NCBI RefSeq assembly: GCF_003854275.1
Contig: NZ_QTQP01000005.1
Coordinates: 62,001 to 126,000 of the forward strand
Reading direction: 5' to 3'
Origin: Burkholderia sp. Bp8963
GTDB taxonomy: Bacteria; Pseudomonadota; Gammaproteobacteria; Burkholderiales; Burkholderiaceae
Length of the DNA: 64,000 nt
The notes under the pieces were generated by a model that was not told the origin of the DNA, searched no databases, and saw only the letters and a program-made list of their open reading frames with translations. Position numbers and translations under genes: made by a program. Every line of letters begins with the position of its first letter. The first letter of the stretch is position 1. Positions 45,391 to 52,544 of this stretch are shown here, in pieces.

Positions 45391-45723
45391 ATGCCGAACC
45401 CAGTCTCTCTCAAGTCCCTGCGATGGCTGCCTGTCGTGGCCTTCGCATCGCTGCTTGCCGCCTGCTCGACCGCGTCCGACGTCACCGCGACGTCGAACCC
45501 GAACGTGTTCACCGTATCGACGCGCACGGTCGGCGTGTCGACCACCTGGGCGGACGCGCACACGAAAGCGGTCAACGAAGCAACCGACTTCTGCTCGCAG
45601 CGCGGGTTGCGCGCGAGCCTGAAACAGGAGTCGTTGAGCAGTGGCCGCGGCGTGAACGCCCGCTCGGAACTCGCGTTCGAGTGCCATCCGACCTTCGAGG
45701 CCGCGGCCGACCCGCGCGGTTGA
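45391..45723 (+). CDS. Small lipoprotein of unknown function
   Basis: This 110-residue protein has a signal peptide and lipobox LLAAC (cysteine near residue 25). The mature domain, TVSTRTVGVSTTWADAHTKA then VNEATDFCSQRGLRASLKQE, resembles small envelope proteins of beta-proteobacteria in which a short alpha/beta unit follows the anchor; two further cysteines could pair. I do not know its function. It is flanked by a palindrome upstream and converges with mmsB. Confidence 0.8.
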   Translation: MPNPVSLKSLRWLPVVAFASLLAACSTASDVTATSNPNVFTVSTRTVGVSTTWADAHTKAVNEATDFCSQRGLRASLKQESLSSGRGVNARSELAFECHPTFEAAADPRG

Positions 45724-45873
45724 GGATGGTTGCTGCCGTGCGATGGCGCGGGCGGCGAGTGAGGTCGGCCCGGGCTCGCACGATGATTGTGTAGTACTGC
45801 ACGTCATTGGCAATCCCGGAACGGCAGGCGACGCGTGACCCGACTCCGCCTGCCGTTTCCCTTCAGCCTGCCA

Positions 45874-46770
45874 TCACGCGGCCGGCGGCTGCGCCTCGTA
45901 CAGCTTCACGCACGCGGAGAAGTCGAGTCCGCCCAATCCCTGCTGGCTCATCGACTGATAGAGCTGCTGCGCGAGCGCGCCCATCCACACCGGCTGGCGC
46001 GCGTGCCGCGCGGCTTCGGTCGCGAGCCCGAGATCCTTCAGCATCAGGTTCGCGGCGAAGCCGCCCGCATAGCCGCGCGCGGCGGGCGCCGCGGGCAGCA
46101 CGCCCGGATACGGGTTGCAGCTGTCCGAGCTCCAGCAGCGGCCGGTCGACGTGTTGATGATGCCGGCCAGCACCGCAGGCTCGATGCCGAGCGCCGCGCC
46201 GAGCGCCATCGCCTCGGACACGCCCATCATCGAGATGCCGAGCAGCAGGTTGTTGCAGATCTTCGCGATCTGGCCGGTGCCGGTTCCGCCGCAATGCACG
46301 ACGTTCTTCCCCATGTCGAGCAGCACCGGACGAATCCGTTCGAACAGCGCGGCGTCCGCGCCGACCATGAATGTGAGCGTGCCGGCCTGCGCGCCCGCGG
46401 TGCCGCCCGACACCGGCGCATCGGCGAGCGGATGATCGTGCTGCGCGGCCGCGTCGGCGATTGTGCGCACCGTGCCGGGATCGATCGTGCTGCAGTCGAT
46501 CAGCGTCGCGCCGGCGCGTGCACCGGCGAGCACGCCGTCGTCGCCGAGATAGACGCGCTGCACGTGCGGCGCGGCCGGCAGCATCGTGATCACGACCGCC
46601 GCGCGGGCTGCCGCGTCGCGCGGCGAGCTGGCGGCCGTCGCGCCGGCGCGCACGGCCGCGTCGACGGCGTTCGCGTCGAGGTCGAATACCGTCAGCGCAT
46701 GGCCGGCCTTGAGCAGGTTGGCGGCCATCGGGCCGCCCATGTTGCCGAGCCCGATGAATGCAATTTCCAT
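45874..46770 (-). CDS. mmsB: 3-hydroxyisobutyrate dehydrogenase
   Basis: This 298-residue NAD-dependent enzyme oxidises 3-hydroxyisobutyrate to methylmalonate semialdehyde in valine breakdown. The Rossmann motif IAFIGLGNMGGPMAANLLKA is at the N terminus, the substrate motif DAPVSGGTAGAQAGTLTFMV near residue 116 and the catalytic-lysine region GGTGTGQIAKICNNLLLG near residue 160. A GGAGGAAAAC ribosome site precedes the ATG. It is the last gene of the minus-strand transporter-mmsA-mmsB unit and its product feeds MmsA, the previous gene. Confidence 0.95.
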   Translation of the reverse strand: MEIAFIGLGNMGGPMAANLLKAGHALTVFDLDANAVDAAVRAGATAASSPRDAAARAAVVITMLPAAPHVQRVYLGDDGVLAGARAGATLIDCSTIDPGTVRTIADAAAQHDHPLADAPVSGGTAGAQAGTLTFMVGADAALFERIRPVLLDMGKNVVHCGGTGTGQIAKICNNLLLGISMMGVSEAMALGAALGIEPAVLAGIINTSTGRCWSSDSCNPYPGVLPAAPAARGYAGGFAANLMLKDLGLATEAARHARQPVWMGALAQQLYQSMSQQGLGGLDFSACVKLYEAQPPAA

Positions 46771-46784
46771 GTTTTCCTCCTTGT

Positions 46785-46876
46785 GTCGACCGGACTTGGC
46801 GCTTTAGCGCCTAGTCCAATCCCATGCTTCGCGGTCGACCCGACCTGGCGCTTTGGCGCTTGGTCCGGTCTCACGC
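46785..46876. repeat. Tandem hairpin module between mmsA and mmsB
   Basis: Two ~43-bp imperfect copies starting GTCGACC (46785 and 46834; period 49 bp) fill the gap between mmsA and mmsB. Copy one forms a strong hairpin over 46792-46817: GGACT-T-GGCGC, TTTA loop, GCGCC-T-AGTCC. Copy two (46842-46865) keeps the same fold with more wobble pairs. No T-run follows. They may act as mRNA stabilisers or partial terminators that set the mmsA:mmsB ratio. Confidence 0.75.
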
Positions 46877-46883
46877 ATAGCCG

Positions 46884-48410
46884 TCAGCGCAATGCGATCG
46901 TCGTATTCACGCCGCCCGCGGTCGTATCGTCGTCGAACCAGCGCGCGGTGACCGTCTTCGTCTGCGTGTAGAACTGCACGACCTGCTTGCCGTACGGGCC
47001 GAGATCGCCGAGCTTCGAGCCGCGCGAGCCCGTGAAGCTGAAGTACGGCACCGGCACCGGAATCGGGATGTTGATGCCGACCTGGCCGATGTCGATCTCG
47101 CTCTGGAACTTGCGCGCGGCCGCGCCGCTCTGCGTGAACAGGCCGACGCCGTTGCCCATCGGGTTGCGGTTGACGAGCGCGATCGCGTCGTCGAGCGAAT
47201 CGGCTTCGAGCACGACCACCACCGGCCCGAAAATCTCTTCGGTATAGATCGACATGTCGGTCTTCACGTCGGAGAAGATTGTCGGGCCGACGAAGTTTCC
47301 CTGCTCGTAGCCGGGCACCTTCACGTCCCGGCCGTCGAGCAGCAGCGTCGCGCCTTCCTTCACGCCCGCGTCGATCAGCCCCGTGACGCGCGCATGCGCG
47401 GCCTTCGACACGACCGGGCCGACGTCGGTGCCGGCCTCGTGCCCCGCGTTGACCTTCAATTGCTTCGCCTTCTCGACGAGATCGGGCAGCCAGTCGCGCG
47501 CGGCGCCGACCAGCACGACGACCGACGTCGCCATGCAGCGCTGGCCGGCCGCGCCGAAGCCCGCGCCGACGAGCGCGTTGATCGTCTGCTCGCGGTGCGC
47601 GTCGGGCAGCACGACCGCGTGGTTCTTCGCGCCCATCATCGACTGCACGCGCTTGCCGTGCTCGCTGCCGAGGTTGTACACGTGCGTGCCGACGCGCGTC
47701 GAGCCGACGAACGAGATCGCCTTCACGTCCGGATGCGTGCACAGCCGGTCGACCGCGACCTTGCCGCCGTGCACGACGTTCAGCACGCCCGGCGGCACGC
47801 CGGCCTCGATCGCGAGCTCGACGAGCTGCATCGTCGACAGCGGATCCTGTTCCGACGGCTTCAGCACGAACGTGTTGCCGCACACGATCGCCATTGGGAA
47901 CATCCACAGCGGGATCATGCCGGGGAAGTTGAACGGAGTGATGCCCGCGCACACGCCGATCGGCTGGCGTAGCGTGTACGTATCGACGCCGCCCGCGACG
48001 TTCTCCGCGAACTCGCCGAGCTGCAGCGTGCCGATCGAGCACGCATGCTCGACCACTTCGAGGCCGCGGAAGATGTCGCCCTGCGCGTCGGGCAGTGTCT
48101 TGCCCTGTTCGGCGGTCAGCGTCTTCGCGATGCGCTCGAGGTTGCTGCGCACGAGATCCTGGAACTTCAGCATGATGCGCATCCGCGCGCCGATCGACGT
48201 GGTCTTCCAGGTCTGGAATGCGCGGTGCGCCGATTCGATCGCGGCATCGACCTCGTCGACGGTCGCATACGGCACGCGGCCGATCACTTCCTGCGTCGCG
48301 GGGTTCACGACGTCGCCCCATTCGGCGGTCTGCGACTCGACGAACTGGCCGTCGATCAGCAGCTTGGCGGTGGGCAACGCGAGAGTAGTCTGGGGTATGG
48401 CGGCGTTCAT
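46884..48410 (-). CDS. mmsA: Methylmalonate-semialdehyde dehydrogenase (CoA-acylating)
   Basis: This 508-residue aldehyde dehydrogenase converts methylmalonate semialdehyde to propionyl-CoA (and malonate semialdehyde to acetyl-CoA), finishing valine and inositol breakdown. Signatures are [20 protein letters not shown] near residue 160, the NAD-binding [18 protein letters not shown] near residue 236, and the catalytic cysteine in [18 protein letters not shown] near residue 291. [20 protein letters not shown] near the C terminus is typical of MmsA. The start at 48410 fits family length. It lies 95 bp after the transporter gene and 113 bp before mmsB. Confidence 0.96.
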   Translation of the reverse strand: MNAAIPQTTLALPTAKLLIDGQFVESQTAEWGDVVNPATQEVIGRVPYATVDEVDAAIESAHRAFQTWKTTSIGARMRIMLKFQDLVRSNLERIAKTLTAEQGKTLPDAQGDIFRGLEVVEHACSIGTLQLGEFAENVAGGVDTYTLRQPIGVCAGITPFNFPGMIPLWMFPMAIVCGNTFVLKPSEQDPLSTMQLVELAIEAGVPPGVLNVVHGGKVAVDRLCTHPDVKAISFVGSTRVGTHVYNLGSEHGKRVQSMMGAKNHAVVLPDAHREQTINALVGAGFGAAGQRCMATSVVVLVGAARDWLPDLVEKAKQLKVNAGHEAGTDVGPVVSKAAHARVTGLIDAGVKEGATLLLDGRDVKVPGYEQGNFVGPTIFSDVKTDMSIYTEEIFGPVVVVLEADSLDDAIALVNRNPMGNGVGLFTQSGAAARKFQSEIDIGQVGINIPIPVPVPYFSFTGSRGSKLGDLGPYGKQVVQFYTQTKTVTARWFDDDTTAGGVNTTIALR

Positions 48411-48505
48411 CAACGATCTCCGAAACGAAAACTGCGGGGTAGAGAGAACCCGCCGCGCGGCGCGCACGCGCGCCGGCCGGCAGGCGAAACCTGGGAAGGA
48501 AAGGG

Positions 48506-49825
48506 TCAGTCGCGCGCGCTGCGCATCAGCCCCGTGCAGATCAGCGCGAACACGCCGAGCCCGACGAGATACGCGATTACGTAATGCGGTTGCCCGCCGC
48601 CCGTCTTCAGCAGCGACGTCGCGATCATCGGCGCGAAGCCGCCGCCGAGCACGCCGGCGAGCTGCACCGACAGCGAGATGCCGCTGTAGCGGATCTCCGC
48701 GGGGAACTGCTTTGCGAACAGCAGCGACTCCGGCGCATACAGGATCGGGAACACGACGCCGAGGCCGAGCACGATCGCCCACCATGCGAGCGTCGTCTGC
48801 AGCGTGCCGAGCATCATGAAGAACGGCGCGGCGAACGCGCACATCAGCACGAGGCCGATCGCGAACATCCGGCGCTGGCCGATGCGGTCGCTCAGGTGTC
48901 CGCACAGCGGCATCGTCACGAGCGACAGCGCGGCGCCCGCCGTGATCGCCTCCAGCATCGCGGCCTTCGGCAGATGAAGCTGCTGCGTCGCATACGCGAG
49001 CGCGAACGTGACGACCATGTAGAACCACGTGTTCTCGGCGGCGCGCGCGCCGACGATCGTCAGCACCTCGCGCGGATGCCGGCGGATCGCCTCGAGCACC
49101 GGCGACTTCACGGCCTTGCCCTGATGCTTCATCTTCTCGAAGTCCGGCGATTCGGGCACCTTCGCGCGGATGAACGCGCCGAGGCCGACGAGCGCGATGC
49201 TCGCGAGGAATGGAATGCGCCAGCCCCACGACAGCATGTCCGCGTCCGGCAGCGTGGCCACCGCCGTCATCGCGAGCGACGACAGGATCAGGCCGAGGCC
49301 GACGCCCGTCTGCGGCAGGCTGCCGAACAGCCCCTTGCGGCCTGCCGGTGCATGCTCGACGGCCATCAGCACCGCGCCGCCCCATTCGCCGCCGACCGCC
49401 ATCCCCTGCAGGAAGCGCATCGCGATCAGCAGTGCGGCCGCCCAGTAGCCGATGCTGTCATATGACGGGATCAGCCCGATGACCATGCTGGGCACGCCCA
49501 TCAGCAGCAGCGTGACCATCAGCATCGACTTGCGGCCGATCCGGTCGCCGAAGTGGCCGAACACGATGCCGCCCATCGGCCGGCCGATGAAGCCGACCGC
49601 GAACGTGCCGAACGCGGCGAGCGTGCCGGCGACGGGATCGAGCGACGGGAAGAAGATGCGGTTGAAGACGAGCGCGGCGGCGGTGCCGTACAGGAAGAAG
49701 TCGTACCACTCGATCGTCGTGCCCATCATGCTGGCCCAGCCGGCCAGCAGGTGGTCCTTCGCGGTGCGCGCGGGCGCAGGCGCGGCAAGCTGCGCGTGCT
49801 CGTCAAGGGTGGATCGGGTCTGCAT
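48506..49825 (-). CDS. MFS metabolite:proton symporter (MHS family)
   Basis: This 439-residue inner-membrane importer belongs to the metabolite:H+ symporter family (ShiA, KgtP, ProP relatives) and has 12 expected spans. Markers are [20 protein letters not shown] near residue 36, [20 protein letters not shown] near residue 88 and [20 protein letters not shown] near residue 138. GGAGACACC precedes the ATG at 49825. As the first gene of the mmsAB transcript it probably takes up a carboxylic acid that feeds the pathway, for example 3-hydroxyisobutyrate or a related branched acid; this is inference from context. Confidence 0.92.
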   Translation of the reverse strand: MQTRSTLDEHAQLAAPAPARTAKDHLLAGWASMMGTTIEWYDFFLYGTAAALVFNRIFFPSLDPVAGTLAAFGTFAVGFIGRPMGGIVFGHFGDRIGRKSMLMVTLLLMGVPSMVIGLIPSYDSIGYWAAALLIAMRFLQGMAVGGEWGGAVLMAVEHAPAGRKGLFGSLPQTGVGLGLILSSLAMTAVATLPDADMLSWGWRIPFLASIALVGLGAFIRAKVPESPDFEKMKHQGKAVKSPVLEAIRRHPREVLTIVGARAAENTWFYMVVTFALAYATQQLHLPKAAMLEAITAGAALSLVTMPLCGHLSDRIGQRRMFAIGLVLMCAFAAPFFMMLGTLQTTLAWWAIVLGLGVVFPILYAPESLLFAKQFPAEIRYSGISLSVQLAGVLGGGFAPMIATSLLKTGGGQPHYVIAYLVGLGVFALICTGLMRSARD

Positions 49826-49924
49826 GGTGTCTCCATCGTCATTGCCCGCGGCTCGTGGTCCGCAGGTCACGGTCGAGTATAGTTATGCGCAGATTCTTGT
49901 TGTACGGACAAAGAAACCGGTCAG

Positions 49925-49942
49925 ATATGCAAATATGCATAT
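49925..49942. promoter_or_regulatory. Inverted repeat between the divergent LysR and transporter genes
   Basis: ATATGCA (49925-49931) and TGCATAT (49936-49942) form a perfect 7-bp inverted repeat with a 4-bp spacer. Further outward, GGTC and GACC-type arms extend it imperfectly. It lies in the 162-bp divergent promoter region, the expected place for the LysR operator. Confidence 0.5.
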
Positions 49943-49987
49943 CGACGACCGGCCCGGAGACCCCCGCCACACAAGGCTTTCCTGCCA

Positions 49988-50947
49988 ATGCGACACCTTC
50001 CCGAGCCGGTTTCCGGCAACCTGAACTGGGACGACCTGCGGTTCTTTCTCGAAGTGGCGCGCACGCAGCGTGCGAGCGGCGCCGCGAAACGCCTCGGCGT
50101 CGACTACACGACCGTCGCCCGGCGCATCCGCGCGCTCGAGGCGGCGATAGGCACGCTGCTGTTCGACAAGTCGCGCTCCGGTGGCTTCACGCTGACCGCG
50201 GAAGGGCAGCGGCTCGTTGCATACGCGGACGCGATGGAGACGACCGTGCAGTCGGCCTGCGACCAGGTCGCGAACACGGGGCACGCGCTGTCGGGCCACG
50301 TGCGGGTCGGGTCGACGGAAGGGTTCGGGTGCTTCTTTCTCGCGCCGCAGCTTGCGCAGTTCCGCGCCGCGCATCCGCACGTGACGGTCGATCTGCTGCC
50401 GGTGCCGCATTTCGTGAGCCTGACGAAGCGCGAGGCGGATCTCGCGATCACGCTCGAGCGGCCCGACCGCGGGCCTTACGTATGCACGAAGCTGTGCGAT
50501 TACCAGTTGCGGCTTTATGCGACGCGCGAGTATCTCGAGCGTCATGCGCCGATTGCGGGCACGGACGATCTCGCGGGGCACGCGTTCATCAGCTACGTCG
50601 ACGATCTCGCGTTCAGCAGCGAGCTGCTGTATCTGGAACGCGCCGTGCCAGGCGCGACGGCCGGACTGCGCACCACGAGCGTGATCGCGCAGTATTTCGC
50701 GGCGCTGCAGGGTGGGGGGCTCGCGATCCTGCCGTGCTTCATGGCCGCGCGGCAGCCGGCGCTCGTGCCGGTGTTGCCGGACGATGTGGTCGTCACGCGG
50801 TGTTTCTGGCTGACGTGTCGCGAGGATTTGCGCAAGCTGCGGCGCGTGACCGCGCTGTGGGATTACCTGCGCGCGGCGGCCGATGCGAACCGGGGGCTGT
50901 TGATGGGGGAATCAGGGGCGCTGCGGTTCGTCGGGGCGGGCGATTAG
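49988..50947 (+). CDS. LysR-family regulator, likely of the mms operon
   Basis: This 319-residue protein has a winged helix-turn-helix (DDLRFFLEVARTQRASGAAK, RLGVDYTTVARRIRALEAAI) and an effector domain (VRVGSTEGFGCFFLAPQLAQ near residue 104). The Arg-Arg-Ile in place of the usual Ser-Arg-Gln at the recognition helix is typical of a LysR subgroup. It is transcribed away from the transporter-mmsA-mmsB unit across 162 bp, with a palindrome in between, so control of valine or 3-hydroxyisobutyrate use is likely. Effector is unknown. Confidence 0.92.
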   Translation: MRHLPEPVSGNLNWDDLRFFLEVARTQRASGAAKRLGVDYTTVARRIRALEAAIGTLLFDKSRSGGFTLTAEGQRLVAYADAMETTVQSACDQVANTGHALSGHVRVGSTEGFGCFFLAPQLAQFRAAHPHVTVDLLPVPHFVSLTKREADLAITLERPDRGPYVCTKLCDYQLRLYATREYLERHAPIAGTDDLAGHAFISYVDDLAFSSELLYLERAVPGATAGLRTTSVIAQYFAALQGGGLAILPCFMAARQPALVPVLPDDVVVTRCFWLTCREDLRKLRRVTALWDYLRAAADANRGLLMGESGALRFVGAGD

Positions 50948-51009
50948 CGTCGGTTCGCAAAGGGTAAAGAGAGTGCGCCTTGCCGTCGTGTCGACCGGCA
51001 GGGCGCCGC

Positions 51010-51276
51010 TTACCCCGCGAACGGGTTCTTGATCTTGCCGGTTGGCGCAGGCGGCGCTTCGGCGACATGCTCGGGCAGCGCGGGATCGCGTTGCAGCGCG
51101 TCGACGATGCTCGCGATGGCCTGCTGCAACGCGAGCGCAGCGGCGAGGCCGGCCTTGTCACGCGTCACCTCCAGCGTGCCCGACAGCACGATACGCTCCG
51201 GGTCGTTGGTCACGGTAAACGCGTCGCCGTGGATATTCAGGATGGAAGCGTCATCCTCGAACGCCTTGAACGCCAT
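51010..51276 (-). CDS. Uncharacterised 88-residue protein overlapping the nuclease gene
   Basis: This small acidic cytoplasmic-looking protein (no signal peptide) starts MAFKAFEDDASILNIHGDAF, has a beta-rich part (FTVTNDPERIVLSGTLEVTR), one alanine-rich helix (AALALQQAIASIVDALQRDP) and a short tail PTGKIKNPFAG. It resembles a Burkholderiaceae family known to me only as hypothetical proteins. Its ATG lies 26 bp inside the 3' end of the nuclease gene on the same strand, so the two are translationally linked. A role connected with the nuclease is possible but unproven. Confidence 0.75.
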   Translation of the reverse strand: MAFKAFEDDASILNIHGDAFTVTNDPERIVLSGTLEVTRDKAGLAAALALQQAIASIVDALQRDPALPEHVAEAPPAPTGKIKNPFAG

Positions 51277-52015
51277 TCAAACCTCCGATACGTGTGTCTT
51301 TCAGCGATTCCGGGATGCCGGGGAATCGCAAACCGCTTTGTGCCTCGAGCTCGTGCACCGTCGCTATCTCATAGCGGTTCGCCGCCGTGTTGTTGACGAC
51401 GATCGCGAACGCAAGGCGCTGCGTAGGGACATAGACTACCTTGAAAATCTGCGTCGGGACGATCACGCCTGTTGCGCCGATCGTTTTCAGTTCCGTGCCC
51501 TTGAACATCGGGCCGGTGACCACGTAAGTGTCTGCGGCGTTCATCGCGATCCGGCGCACGGCCTCTTCGATGTGCGCCCACAGCCGGCGGTTGTTCGTCG
51601 GGTTCTGCGGCACCATGTTCGCGAGCGTGAACGATTCGGCCATCGCCTCGTCGTTCCAGCGGTCGCCCGCCGGGCTCATGTGCCCGCGATCATAGCCGCT
51701 CTTGCGGTAATCCGCGAGCCGCGCGCCTTCGCCGTCCGGCAGGCGCCGTTCTTCGAAGAAACGGTTGGTGCGGACTTCGTCCTTGGCGGCCTCGAGGTGA
51801 GGGCGGGTCAGGTGTTCCGCGGACCACAGCGGGCCGTGCGTGATGCCGGAGTGCAGTACCGCGAAATCCGAATAGCACAGCAGGCGGGTCTTGGGCGCCA
51901 TCCTGGCGTTGACCAGGACCGGCGGTTCGCCTTGCGGGCTGAATTGCGAACAGGAGTCGGAAGCGAAGGCATGTGACGCGACTGCGATCAGCAAGCCGGC
52001 GAGATATTTCCGCAT
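51251..52015 (-). CDS. Secreted DNA/RNA non-specific endonuclease (NucA-like)
   Basis: This 254-residue enzyme has a signal peptide (MRKYLAGLLIAVASHAFA) and a beta-beta-alpha-metal nuclease domain. The active-site motif YDRGHMSPAGDRWND near residue 117 supplies the general-base histidine and follows the D-R-G-H signature. MVPQNPTNNRRLWAHIEEAV near residue 144 provides the metal-binding asparagine. It should degrade DNA and RNA in the periplasm or outside the cell. The ATG at 52015 gives a clean signal peptide; upstream in-frame codons to 52153 do not. The 3' end overlaps the small 88-residue gene. Confidence 0.9.
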   Translation of the reverse strand: MRKYLAGLLIAVASHAFASDSCSQFSPQGEPPVLVNARMAPKTRLLCYSDFAVLHSGITHGPLWSAEHLTRPHLEAAKDEVRTNRFFEERRLPDGEGARLADYRKSGYDRGHMSPAGDRWNDEAMAESFTLANMVPQNPTNNRRLWAHIEEAVRRIAMNAADTYVVTGPMFKGTELKTIGATGVIVPTQIFKVVYVPTQRLAFAIVVNNTAANRYEIATVHELEAQSGLRFPGIPESLKDTRIGGLNGVQGVRG

Positions 52016-52544
52016 GAAACTGACGTTGAGTGGAGGGGCCGGAAGTATACGGCCTAACGGGCGCGCAGGGAGCAGCGCGGCCGCAAGTATCGCGGCCCCA
52101 CGCGATTGCGTCGCTCGGAACCTTGCTCGGGCACTGAGCGGCGCCGAAGGCAAGGCAATGATTAATTGCGCGTGCAGCGAAGCGTCGATTCCGGCGAAGC
52201 CGAATTAACATTCTTGCAATTTCAATTCGCCAGACCCGGAAAGCGCACAAATCCACAAATGCCGACTATTTGTTTGTGACAGAAATATTTGTATTTATGC
52301 ATTTGCATGGTAAGTGAAAGATTAATGCATTTCGAAGACATCATTGCGTGCAGCTTCGTCTTGAATTATCCATTTTGAGCAGCTTTAATATTTCTTCAGG
52401 AACGGATCGATTTACCGCTGCAGCCGTGCCAAGTTTGGTCGTCTGACCGCCTCACGGGCAAATCCATCATCCGGGGCCGCGCATTCCGGCGCCGTGGTCG
52501 TTACGCCGTTAACGGCAGAAGCACGATTGTGGGCAGGAAATGCA
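52016..52544. other. 529-bp AT-rich divergent promoter region
   Basis: No supported gene. The part 52200-52400 is the most A/T-rich stretch near here and contains short inverted motifs such as ATGCATTTGCAT. It lies between the divergent nuclease and GGDEF/EAL genes and presumably holds both promoters; specific hexamers could not be fixed. Confidence 0.5.
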
